Positions 27,273 through 35,099 of a stretch of DNA of 64,000 nt are shown piece by piece. This DNA is from Candidatus Woesearchaeota archaeon (GTDB lineage: Archaea > Nanobdellota > Nanobdellia > Woesearchaeales > JAFGLG01): the NCBI GenBank assembly GCA_016928155.1, contig JAFGLG010000006.1:38374-102373 (forward strand), written 5' to 3'. The notes under the pieces were generated by a model. The model had not been told where the DNA came from. It saw only the letters and a program-made list of their open reading frames with translations, and searched no databases. Every line of letters starts with the position of its first letter. The first letter of the stretch is position 1. A program made the position numbers and the translations under genes.

Positions 27273-27290
27273 TTGCCCTTTCTGGGAAAT
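27273..27290 (-). other. tRNA-Arg intron 1 (D loop), 18 nt
   Basis: It lies after the two conserved D-loop Gs. The central helix GCCT/GGGC (one wobble) is flanked by bulges GGA and AAA, with a 3-bp TTT/AAA intron hairpin. Confidence 0.75.
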
Positions 27291-27360
27291 CCAGGCTAGG
27301 CTACAGGCGCATTTATAAAGCAGCGAATACTAATCTTTTAATAGTTTTCGACTTTTATAT

Positions 27361-27447
27361 ATATAATAGAGGCTATTAGTTCTCAATAATGAATTTTCTC
27401 TATTATATTCGAAAGGCATAACAATTATAATAAAATTATGTCTTTCG
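27361..27447 (+). promoter_or_regulatory. truD promoter with two inverted repeats
   Basis: ATATAATAGAG (27361-27371) and CTCTATTATAT (27398-27408) form a perfect 11-bp inverted repeat with a 26-nt spacer. CGAAAGGCATAA (27410-27421) and TTATGTCTTTCG (27436-27447) form a second one matching at 11 of 12 positions. It spans the likely TATA element (AATTATAATAAAATT) and ends 7 nt before the ATG. They could be operator sites. Confidence 0.45.
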
Positions 27448-27454
27448 TTATAAT

Positions 27455-28414
27455 ATGTTCAGGATTAAGCAGATTCCAGAGGATTTTAAGGTTTTTGAGA
27501 TTGCGGATCATATTCCATCAGAAGGCCCTTTCTTGATCTATAAGATGAAGAAAACTGGGTGGAACACGCTTGATGCTGTTTCTCTCATTGCTAAGAGCCT
27601 GAAGATCCCGCTGAAGAGCATAGGGTTTGCTGGAAATAAGGATAAGCATGCTGTGACCGAGCAATATGTCTCTATTAAGTCCCAGAAATCAAGAGTTGAT
27701 GCTTTGTATCTTAAAGATATCGAGCTTGATTATGTTTGTACTTCAAAGGATCCCATCAGTCTTGGGGATTTGGACGGGAATCGTTTTGAGATTATTGTGA
27801 GAAACATAGACAAGAGGCCTGAAAAGATTGTATCCATCGTTAACTATTTTGATGAGCAGCGTTTTTCTGATAAGAATGTTGAGATTGGCAGGCGCCTGGT
27901 CAAGAGGGATTTTTCAGGAGCAGCAGGGCTCCTCGGTGTTTCAGGCAATAATCCTGTTAATCTTCTCAGGTCCTTGACCAAGAAGAAAATTATCTTTTTC
28001 ATTCATGCATACCAGTCTTATTTATGGAATAAGATTGTGGCTTTGTACCTCCAAAAAAGAAATGATGATCTGGTATCTATTCCTTATTCTCTGGGTGATT
28101 TTGTTTTCCCGGATGATTTCATCGATATCAGGATTGACATACCTGGCTTTGGATCCGAGTACTCATCAGATATGCACCTTGTGGAGGATGTTCTTTCTGG
28201 AGAAGGCATCACTTTGAGGGATTTTGTCTTGAGGGAATTTCCAGAGCTTTCTGCAGAAGGGGTGCCAAGAAATATCTGCGTTAAGGTTAAGGATATGGAG
28301 ATAGGTGAACTTGAACCTGATGAATTGAATGTAGGAAAGAAAAAGTGCTCGATAACCTTCTCGCTTCCCAAAGGCAGCTATGCGACCCTTGTCATCAAGA
28401 GGCTTTTTATTTGA
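27455..28414 (+). CDS. truD: tRNA pseudouridine synthase TruD
   Basis: A 319-residue TruD-family enzyme, which makes pseudouridine 13 in tRNA. The catalytic Asp lies in GFAGNKDKHAVTEQYVSI; NYFDEQRFS and the HAYQSYLWN motif are also present. It is shorter than many archaeal TruD proteins, with a reduced TRUD insertion domain. It is convergent with glmS, overlapping by 8 nt. Two inverted repeats lie in its promoter. Confidence 0.93.
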   Translation: MFRIKQIPEDFKVFEIADHIPSEGPFLIYKMKKTGWNTLDAVSLIAKSLKIPLKSIGFAGNKDKHAVTEQYVSIKSQKSRVDALYLKDIELDYVCTSKDPISLGDLDGNRFEIIVRNIDKRPEKIVSIVNYFDEQRFSDKNVEIGRRLVKRDFSGAAGLLGVSGNNPVNLLRSLTKKKIIFFIHAYQSYLWNKIVALYLQKRNDDLVSIPYSLGDFVFPDDFIDIRIDIPGFGSEYSSDMHLVEDVLSGEGITLRDFVLREFPELSAEGVPRNICVKVKDMEIGELEPDELNVGKKKCSITFSLPKGSYATLVIKRLFI

Positions 28415-30164
28415 CTGTGACGCTCTTCGCCAGGTTTCTAGGCTTGTCTGGATCGCATCCCCTCAGAAGTGCAAGATGATATGCCAGCAGCTGCATCGGG
28501 ACTATATTGACGAGCACATGGGCCTCTTTTATGTCTGGCACTTTTATATGATAATCAAATATCTCATTGTTCTCAGGCCCCACACCTATTATTGATGCGC
28601 CTCGTGCCTTGACTTCGCCGGCATTGCTCAGTATCTCCATCTTTGTCTCATTCTCAGGGACAAAGACAATGCACGGCGTCCCTTTCTCGATGAGTGCTAT
28701 TGTTCCATGCTTCAGCTCTCCGCCTGGGAATCCTTCTGCATGTATGTAGCTTATCTCTTTTATCTTGAGTGCTGCCTCCAGTGCTGTCGGATAGCTCAGC
28801 CCTCTCCCGAGTGTGAATATGCTTCTCTTGTCTTTGATTTCCTTTGCAATTTTCTGTATCTTTTCTGTTCCATCTGATTTCAGGAATTCTTTTATTGCAT
28901 CTGATGCCTCTCTGATCCTCTGCTTGCCGATCTCCAGGTCCCCGTTTATTGCATGGGCTAGCAGGATCATGACAGCTACCTGTGATGTGTATGCTTTTGT
29001 GCTTGCCACTCCTATCTCTGGTCCTGCATTCAGATATACTATATCATCTCCCATCCTGGCAAGCGTTGAACCCAGGACATTCACTATCGGCAGGATTTTG
29101 ACTTTCTTCTTCTTTCCTGATCGCACTGCATCCAGGAGATCTGCTGTCTCTCCGCTCTGCGAGACCGGCACCATGAGTGTCTTGTCTGTCAGGAAATCTT
29201 CATAGTACTTGAACTCCGATGCTATTGTGTGATTGACATGTTTATGGCTTATCTCTGAGAACAGGTAGCTTCCTGACAGGCATGAATGGTATGCTGTTCC
29301 GCATGCCACAAGGAATATGCCGAATCCTTTGTTTATCATTTCAGCTGCTTTTTTTATCTCTCCATTGCCTGCTTTCATTGTCCTGAGAAGTGATTCTGGC
29401 TGTTCATGTATCTCCTTGAGCATGAAATGAGGGAACTTTCCTTTCATCGCCTTCTCTATGCTCCATGTGAGTTCAGAGATCTCTTTTTCTTTCTCTGCTC
29501 CTGTCTCTACATTCAATATCTTGTATCCGCCATTCAGGACTGCCATCTCTCCTTCTTCAAGAAAGACCACCTTTCTCGTGTGCTGCATGAATGCCGGCGC
29601 ATCTGATGCGATGAAATTCTCCCCGTCTCCGACTCCCAGTATGAGCGGGCTCCCTTTTCTGGCGCCTATCATGATGCCGTCTTTTTTGTTGATGGCGGCT
29701 ATTGCATAATTGCCTTGCAGCTCCAGCAATGTGCTCCGTACAGCTTCTGTGAATCCGCTCTTTTTCATGTGCTCGGTTATCAGGAATGGTATTACTTCTG
29801 TGTCTGTCTCTGTGATGAGCTTGTAGCCCTTGTCTTTTAGCTCTTTTCTGAGTTCCTGATAGTTCTCGATTATCCCATTATGCACAACTGCGACGGATTT
29901 GTCTGAATTTGTGTGGGGATGCGCGTTTGTCTCATTTACCCTTCCGTGTGTCGCCCATCTTGTGTGCCCCATTGCTATATTGGACTCGGGAAGCTCTTGT
30001 GTGAACTTGCTTATCTGCCCCACTTTTTTTATTATGTCTATCTTGTCTTTATCTTTGAAAGCGACCCCCCAGGAATCATACCCCCTGTATTCGAGCATCT
30101 TGAGGCCTTCGACAACTATTTTGCTTGCATTCTTCTTCCCGATATACCCTATTATGCCGCACAT
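28407..30164 (-). CDS. glmS: Glucosamine-6-phosphate synthase (isomerizing)
   Basis: A 585-residue GlmS, which converts fructose-6-phosphate and glutamine to glucosamine-6-phosphate. Cys2 of MCGIIGYIG is the glutaminase nucleophile, after Met removal. Two SIS isomerase domains follow (VACGTAYHSCLSGSYL; LGRGLSYPTALEAALK). The C-terminus DKPRNLAKSVTV closes the active site. It starts 1 nt after glmU and ends a seven-gene minus-strand run that also holds glmM. Confidence 0.97.
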   Translation of the reverse strand: MCGIIGYIGKKNASKIVVEGLKMLEYRGYDSWGVAFKDKDKIDIIKKVGQISKFTQELPESNIAMGHTRWATHGRVNETNAHPHTNSDKSVAVVHNGIIENYQELRKELKDKGYKLITETDTEVIPFLITEHMKKSGFTEAVRSTLLELQGNYAIAAINKKDGIMIGARKGSPLILGVGDGENFIASDAPAFMQHTRKVVFLEEGEMAVLNGGYKILNVETGAEKEKEISELTWSIEKAMKGKFPHFMLKEIHEQPESLLRTMKAGNGEIKKAAEMINKGFGIFLVACGTAYHSCLSGSYLFSEISHKHVNHTIASEFKYYEDFLTDKTLMVPVSQSGETADLLDAVRSGKKKKVKILPIVNVLGSTLARMGDDIVYLNAGPEIGVASTKAYTSQVAVMILLAHAINGDLEIGKQRIREASDAIKEFLKSDGTEKIQKIAKEIKDKRSIFTLGRGLSYPTALEAALKIKEISYIHAEGFPGGELKHGTIALIEKGTPCIVFVPENETKMEILSNAGEVKARGASIIGVGPENNEIFDYHIKVPDIKEAHVLVNIVPMQLLAYHLALLRGCDPDKPRNLAKSVTVK

Positions 30165-30165
30165 C

Positions 30166-31359
30166 TCATCTCACCATATCCTTATCGACAACCTGAAGAG
30201 GCATTGTATCGACGCCCGGCCATATCTTCCTTCCGGGGTATATCGTCGTCTTCACGCCGGTGTGCACATTCTCTCCGATTATTGCACCGAGCTTCCTTCT
30301 TCCTGTGTCTATCTTCTTGCCATGGAGCATGGTCACTATGTTCTTGTTGTCATGCCTCAGGTTTGCGGTTATGGTCCCTGCCCCGAAGTTTGTATTCTCG
30401 CCGATGATGGAATCTCCGACATAGGATAGGTGACCGACACTCACATTTTCGTATAAGATTGAATTCTTTATCTCGACTGCATTCCCGACTTTGCATCTGT
30501 CGCCAAGGGAGGTGTGTGGCCTTATGTAGCAGTTCGGCCCTATCTTGCAGTCCTGGCCTATCACGACAGGCCCCTCGATATAGGAACCGCTCTTGATTAT
30601 GGTGCCTTTGCCTATCACGACATTCCCTTTTATCGTCGCGCCTTTTTCCACTTCTCCCCGGATTATGCTTCTCTTGAATCTCTTGAGTGTGCCTTCATTT
30701 GCATCGAGGAGGCTCCATGAGTATGGCAGCGGGAACCAGAAATCTGTTGACTTCTCATATCTCACTTCTTCTTTCTTGGCCATGTCAGCCACAGCCCATG
30801 GTAGGTAATATTCTCCTCCGGGGCCTTTCTTGATCTTCTTCAGATAGCCGAATACCTCCTTGCTGAGGACATATGCGCCTATATTCGCCAGCCCCTTCGC
30901 TTTTTTCGTGGGCTTCTCTGTCATGCAGTGGACTCTTTTTCCTTTTACCTTCCAGACACCATAGGATCTGACATCGTCAATTTCCTTCACGAGCAGGCAA
31001 TTCCTGTGTTTTGTGCATTTCTCGATGTCTTTTCCGCTGTAGAGATCATCTCCCATTATGACGATGAACCTGTCTTTGATAAGCTTCTCTGTCAGCAGCA
31101 CAGCATGTCCTGTGCCGAGCTGCTTCTGCTGCTCCACATATCTTACTTTCTTCCCTTTGAATTCCTTGCCCACATGGTTCTTGATCATCTCCGCCTTGAA
31201 TCCGACCACAAGTATGAATTCATCCACCAGTTTATGCAGCTCATTCATGTTCCTTTCCAGTATGCATATGTTTGCCACTTTGAGAAGGGGCTTTGGCTTG
31301 TTCACAGTCAATGGATATGTTCTAGTTGATTTCCCGGCGCATAATATCACAGCCTTCAT
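30166..31359 (-). CDS. Bifunctional sugar-1-phosphate nucleotidylyltransferase/acetyltransferase
   Basis: A 397-residue GlmU-like enzyme. Residues about 1-230 form the nucleotidylyltransferase with LCAGKSTRTYPLT and KPKPLLKVANICI. The rest is a left-handed beta-helix of hexapeptide repeats (GKGTIIKSG, IGQDCKIGPN, IGENTNFGAG). It probably acetylates GlcN-1-P and forms UDP-GlcNAc, though archaeal relatives also handle glucose-1-P with dTTP. GGAGGT precedes the ATG by 6 nt. Its neighbours GlmS and GlmM support the UDP-GlcNAc role. Confidence 0.9.
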   Translation of the reverse strand: MKAVILCAGKSTRTYPLTVNKPKPLLKVANICILERNMNELHKLVDEFILVVGFKAEMIKNHVGKEFKGKKVRYVEQQKQLGTGHAVLLTEKLIKDRFIVIMGDDLYSGKDIEKCTKHRNCLLVKEIDDVRSYGVWKVKGKRVHCMTEKPTKKAKGLANIGAYVLSKEVFGYLKKIKKGPGGEYYLPWAVADMAKKEEVRYEKSTDFWFPLPYSWSLLDANEGTLKRFKRSIIRGEVEKGATIKGNVVIGKGTIIKSGSYIEGPVVIGQDCKIGPNCYIRPHTSLGDRCKVGNAVEIKNSILYENVSVGHLSYVGDSIIGENTNFGAGTITANLRHDNKNIVTMLHGKKIDTGRRKLGAIIGENVHTGVKTTIYPGRKIWPGVDTMPLQVVDKDMVR

Positions 31360-31411
31360 TTTTTACCTCCTGGGAAAAAGTTAAGATCGGAAATTTCTTT
31401 TCGTTGCTTCA

Positions 31412-32182
31412 TCATAGTTCCCTCCTTTTTTCCCCGATATATTCATATTCTCCTTTTTCTAATCTTCTGAATGGCGCTTCCTTTGTGAGCTCTTCATATG
31501 AATGTGCCGCTAGCCCGCATGTCCTTGGTATGATGAAGAATGCCTTTGCCATTCTCCAGTCGAATCCCATCTCTGTGATTATTGCAGCAACTGCTCCGTC
31601 TACATTCAGGCATAGCTTTCTTCCTTTCTGTTCTTCTATCTGTTTTTCCATCTCCAGTGCAAGTTCGCATGCAGGACCGAAGAATCCGATCTTCCTGGCC
31701 ACCTCAAAAAGCTTTGTTGTTCTCGGGTCAGTGGTATAGAGTTTGTGCCCGAATCCTGATAGCCTTTTCTTCTGGTCAAGTATGTTCCTGACGATTTCTG
31801 CCGCTATCTTCTTTGGGTTCTCATTGACAGTCCTTGGGGCATTCTCTTGCATGATGCGGGCTGCCTCTTCTATTGCTCCGCCATGATGCTCTCCCAATGT
31901 CAATATGCCTCCTGCAATAGCGACATTTATGGAATTGCCTCCGCTTGCTATTATCCTTGCTGCTTGTGCTGATGGTGGCGCAATCCCATGCTCTATTGAT
32001 GTTACCAGTATGGCATCCGTCATCTTCCTCTGCTTCTCGCTCGGCAGCTCTCCTTTCAGCAATAGGAATATGGCTTCTGTGAATGTCAGTTTATCTATCA
32101 TGTCGATCAATGGATATCCTCTGATTATCGCCCCTTCTTGGGTCGAGTCTGCTATGCTTGTCTTCCATTTCTTGTCAGCCAT
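31412..32182 (-). CDS. Citryl-CoA lyase (citrate synthase fold)
   Basis: A 256-residue protein matching the C-terminal lyase part of ATP-citrate lyase and the separate citryl-CoA lyase. It would cleave citryl-CoA to acetyl-CoA and oxaloacetate. Catalytic residues visible: His in GEHHGGA, His in GFGHKLYTTDPR and Asp in LNVDGAVAA. It is shorter than citrate synthase. The ATG at 32182, with GGTGAT 6 nt before it, is preferred over the GTG at 32191. Its start overlaps the end of the alpha-subunit gene upstream. Confidence 0.88.
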   Translation of the reverse strand: MADKKWKTSIADSTQEGAIIRGYPLIDMIDKLTFTEAIFLLLKGELPSEKQRKMTDAILVTSIEHGIAPPSAQAARIIASGGNSINVAIAGGILTLGEHHGGAIEEAARIMQENAPRTVNENPKKIAAEIVRNILDQKKRLSGFGHKLYTTDPRTTKLFEVARKIGFFGPACELALEMEKQIEEQKGRKLCLNVDGAVAAIITEMGFDWRMAKAFFIIPRTCGLAAHSYEELTKEAPFRRLEKGEYEYIGEKRREL

Positions 32183-33074
32183 GATTATCACCTAGTATCA
32201 TCTTTATTTCATCCAGAATATGATGATGGACTTCCGCAACCTTGACTCCTGCTTTTCTCAAAGCTTCTACTTTTGCCTGGCGGGTGCCTTTTGTTCCTTC
32301 AACTATGGCTCCTGCATGCCCAAGTGTCATGTTGGGGAGATTTGATGCGAAATTGCCTGACACAAATGCTGCTATCGGCTTCGTTATCTCTCCTCTTGAT
32401 ACTGATTCTGCCACGAGCTCTTCATACGTGCCCCCGATTTCTCCGAAGATCACAGTGCACTTGGTGTCCTTGTCTCTCTCGAACATCTTGAGCATGTCGA
32501 CGAAGTCTGATCCTATGAGCCGATCCCCGCCTATTCCTATTACTGTGGATTGTCCGATGCCCTCCTGTGTCAGGAGATTTGCTGTCTCTGAGCTCATTCC
32601 GCCGCTCTTTGATATTATCCCGACTGGTCCATTCATGTAGCTGCTGTTGTCCGCTCCGCCGATTGGTCCCATCTTGCATTTGCCAGGGCTTATTATGCCG
32701 ACTGATGATGGTCCGACAATCACAGCCCCGCTTTTTCTTGCTGCTTCCAGGAAATAGGCTGTGTCATGCACAGGTATATTCTCTGTGATGATATTGATGA
32801 GCTTGATTCCGTTGTTTATGGCATCCATGACAGCCTCTTTTGCCTGCATCGGAGGCACAAATATCACTGTTGCATCGACGTCATGGTTATGCAGCGCCTC
32901 ATTCACTGATCCATACACAGGGACTCCATCTACATTCTGGCCTGTCTTGCCTGGAGTCACTCCGCACACTACCTTCACTTTGTAGTCGAGCATCTCTTTG
33001 CAGGCTTGTCTTCCTTGCTTGCCTGTTATGGCCTGGATCATCACTCTTGTTTCATCATCGATCATTATGCTCAT
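32175..33074 (-). CDS. Citryl-CoA synthetase small subunit (SucD-like)
   Basis: A 299-residue CoA-binding, phosphohistidine-type subunit. It has an N-terminal Rossmann CoA domain (ITGKQGRQACKEM) and the phosphorylated His loop GHAGAIVEG. On its own it could be succinyl-CoA synthetase alpha. The ATP-citrate-lyase features of its partner and the lyase gene next door point to citryl-CoA synthesis. It overlaps the large-subunit gene by 4 nt (ATGA). Confidence 0.82.
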   Translation of the reverse strand: MSIMIDDETRVMIQAITGKQGRQACKEMLDYKVKVVCGVTPGKTGQNVDGVPVYGSVNEALHNHDVDATVIFVPPMQAKEAVMDAINNGIKLINIITENIPVHDTAYFLEAARKSGAVIVGPSSVGIISPGKCKMGPIGGADNSSYMNGPVGIISKSGGMSSETANLLTQEGIGQSTVIGIGGDRLIGSDFVDMLKMFERDKDTKCTVIFGEIGGTYEELVAESVSRGEITKPIAAFVSGNFASNLPNMTLGHAGAIVEGTKGTRQAKVEALRKAGVKVAEVHHHILDEIKMILGDNHG

Positions 33075-34252
33075 TTTAGTTTCTCCTTGTATTTCCTTGA
33101 TAGGTCTGCCATTATTTCAGCGGCTTTTGAGATCGGGGTGTCATATCCGAAGAGGTGGATGTCATAGCCTTCTTCTTTTGCTGCCTCTTCTAGCATCTCG
33201 AATGCTTCTCTCTTGCATGGACCGTCTCTTCTTATGACAATAGGATAGTTTGGCTTGATCCTCTGTATTGCCTGGAGAAATCCCTTGAGTGTTATGTCGA
33301 TTCTTGTGAAGTTCGCCTTCCCGCCGACCACAAAGCATCCTGTAAGCCCCGGCTTGTCTAGTGTCACTTCAGTCAGCTTCCTCACTTTCTCTCCGCTCGG
33401 GTTTCCGCTGTATTCTGTATAGTTTGCTGGTCTTGCCCCATAGCTGTAGAGTGCATCGACTGCTGTGATGCTCGCCCCCCCGCCAGAAGCCAGCACTGCG
33501 ATGTCACCATCCAGCTCTATGAAGGTCTTTCCGGCAACCCCGCTGTAGTCCTCTTCATCTATCTTCTTTGCTCTCTTCTCTCTTTCTGTCAGCTCTCTGA
33601 AGCCTGTTCTTTTGGGGAATGGGAAATCATGCCTGCCCAATGCTTCATCATCAAGCACTCCTTTCATGTCAGCTGCATATATCTCTCCTTCTGCGGTCAC
33701 GATGAGAGGATTGATCTCGGCAAGGAGCATATCGTTCCCCATGAACACGTCATATAGTTTGATTATGAATTCTGAGAGGTCTTCTTGTATGTTGAGTTGG
33801 CTTGTGATTGTTCCTATGTTTTGGCGATTCACACCCACTGTGGCATCGATGCGGATTATCTTTGCATCATTGTGCTCTACATCGACCCCTCCCTTGTCTG
33901 AGAATATCAATATCGGAGCCCTTATATCGGTGCTGAATGTGAAGCAGGCATAATATTCCTTTATGGCATCCAGTTTCTCGACTGCAAGTATGGCCTGTAT
34001 CTTCTCCCCGAGGATTTGGGCTCCCAGCATCTCACTGGCATATTTCATTGCTTCCTCTTTGTCTGAGGCTGTCTTTATTGCGCCGGCTTTCCCTCTCCCA
34101 CCAGATAATGTTTGCGCTTTGACAACAACAGGATAGTTGAATTCATCCAGTGTTTCATCTGCCTCTTTTATATTATGTATTATCCTGCCGAAAGGCACTT
34201 TGATCCCGGATTTGAAAAGGATAGTCCTTCCTTCATGCTCCATTATTTTCAT
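33071..34252 (-). CDS. Citryl-CoA synthetase large subunit (ATP-citrate lyase N-terminal type)
   Basis: A 393-residue protein with an N-terminal ATP-grasp domain (NYPVVVKAQTLSGGRGKAG, LAEINPLIV) and a C-terminal CoA-ligase domain. In that domain SGGGASITAVDAL and NYTEYSGNPSGEKV match the ATP-citrate lyase pattern. The succinyl-CoA synthetase beta subunit would show NGAGLAM and ANFLDVGGGA there. IRRDGPCKREAFEML and HLFGYDTPIS are also lyase-like. It starts the three-gene citryl-CoA set, 49 nt after the inositol-monophosphatase-like gene. Confidence 0.85.
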   Translation of the reverse strand: MKIMEHEGRTILFKSGIKVPFGRIIHNIKEADETLDEFNYPVVVKAQTLSGGRGKAGAIKTASDKEEAMKYASEMLGAQILGEKIQAILAVEKLDAIKEYYACFTFSTDIRAPILIFSDKGGVDVEHNDAKIIRIDATVGVNRQNIGTITSQLNIQEDLSEFIIKLYDVFMGNDMLLAEINPLIVTAEGEIYAADMKGVLDDEALGRHDFPFPKRTGFRELTEREKRAKKIDEEDYSGVAGKTFIELDGDIAVLASGGGASITAVDALYSYGARPANYTEYSGNPSGEKVRKLTEVTLDKPGLTGCFVVGGKANFTRIDITLKGFLQAIQRIKPNYPIVIRRDGPCKREAFEMLEEAAKEEGYDIHLFGYDTPISKAAEIMADLSRKYKEKLK

Positions 34253-34301
34253 CTTTGCACCGCAAGGATGAAAGCAGGAAAATGATTGATTTCCCTTGTC
34301 T

Positions 34302-35099
34302 TCATCTTTTCTCTCCTGTCCTCGCTTTGAATCCTTTTAGCATCTCAAGCAGTTTTTCATGGAACCTGTTGTTTGATGCTATGAAGTTCCATGAGTCCCC
34401 GTCAAAGTCTGTACCGTCGAACTTTGTCACTTTGCCCCCTGCCTCTTCGACAATGACTTTCCCTGCTCCTGTGTCATATGGTGTTATGGAGGCCTTGACT
34501 GATATGTCAAATCTGCCGCATGCCACATATGCCAGCCCGAAGGCGCATGATCCTGTCATCCTGACTTCAGGGCAGTGTTTCCTGAAGAGCTTCATTAGGT
34601 CTATGATGGTTTCATCTCCCTGGTGGATGAAGGATGCTGGTGATGCATACACTGCTTCATTTATGCTCTTGTCTGATACATTGATTCTCATGTCATTGAG
34701 CCATGCCCCTTTTCCTTTTTCTGCATAGAAAAGCTCATCTGTGAATGGCAGGTATATGACGCCGGCAATGAACTTTTTATTCCTGGCCAGCGCGACCGAG
34801 ACCCCGAAGAATGGTATATTGTGGAGATAATTATGCGTCCCGTCCAGTGGGTCTATGTACCAGCAGTATTCAGAGTCATTTTCTGACCTTCCTGCCTCTT
34901 CTGAGAAGAATGAGTGTTCAGGATATATTTTCTTGATTGTCTCCAGGATTATCTTCTCTGCAGCGAGGTCTGCCTCGCTTACAAAAGAGTTGTCCTTCTT
35001 CTTTTCTGAGTGCACTCCGGTTCCGAACTTTTCCATAAGTATGATGCCTGCTTTCAGTGCCGCTGCTTTTGCAGTCTCGAGGAATTCTGGCATCGTCAT
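34302..35099 (-). CDS. Inositol monophosphatase-family phosphatase
   Basis: A 265-residue Mg-dependent phosphatase with the metal sites FFSEEAG and DPLDGTHNY. The C-terminal metal motif reads PYDTGAGKVIVEEAGG in place of WDxAAG. Archaeal members use inositol-1-P, fructose-1,6-bisphosphate or PAP, and the sequence alone does not decide. Its start overlaps the glmM stop by 4 nt, so it may serve hexose phosphate metabolism. Confidence 0.92.
   Translation of the reverse strand: MTMPEFLETAKAAALKAGIILMEKFGTGVHSEKKKDNSFVSEADLAAEKIILETIKKIYPEHSFFSEEAGRSENDSEYCWYIDPLDGTHNYLHNIPFFGVSVALARNKKFIAGVIYLPFTDELFYAEKGKGAWLNDMRINVSDKSINEAVYASPASFIHQGDETIIDLMKLFRKHCPEVRMTGSCAFGLAYVACGRFDISVKASITPYDTGAGKVIVEEAGGKVTKFDGTDFDGDSWNFIASNNRFHEKLLEMLKGFKARTGEKR

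Larger units (their letters stand above)
27106..27310 (-). tRNA. tRNA-Arg (CCU) with three apparent introns
   Basis: The 205-nt gene yields a 75-nt tRNA after removing 18, 69 and 43 nt. The acceptor GCGCCTG (27304-27310) pairs with CAGGCGC (27107-27113), with G73. The D stem is GCCT/GGGT, the anticodon stem ACAGC/GCTGT with loop CTCCTAA, and the T arm GAGGG-TTCGAAT-CCCTC. The D-loop and T-loop introns each have a complete bulge-helix-bulge with a 4-bp central helix (one wobble pair in the D-loop case) and cuts after the second bulge base. The anticodon-loop intron has a relaxed motif. RtcB and archease genes lie about 15 kb away; the splicing endonuclease is not in the window. Confidence 0.85.

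Noticed and set aside
32175-34252. Succinyl-CoA synthetase (sucCD)
   Set aside because: The large subunit has ATP-citrate-lyase motifs at the ligase domain, and a citryl-CoA lyase gene follows directly. The small subunit alone could not exclude it.
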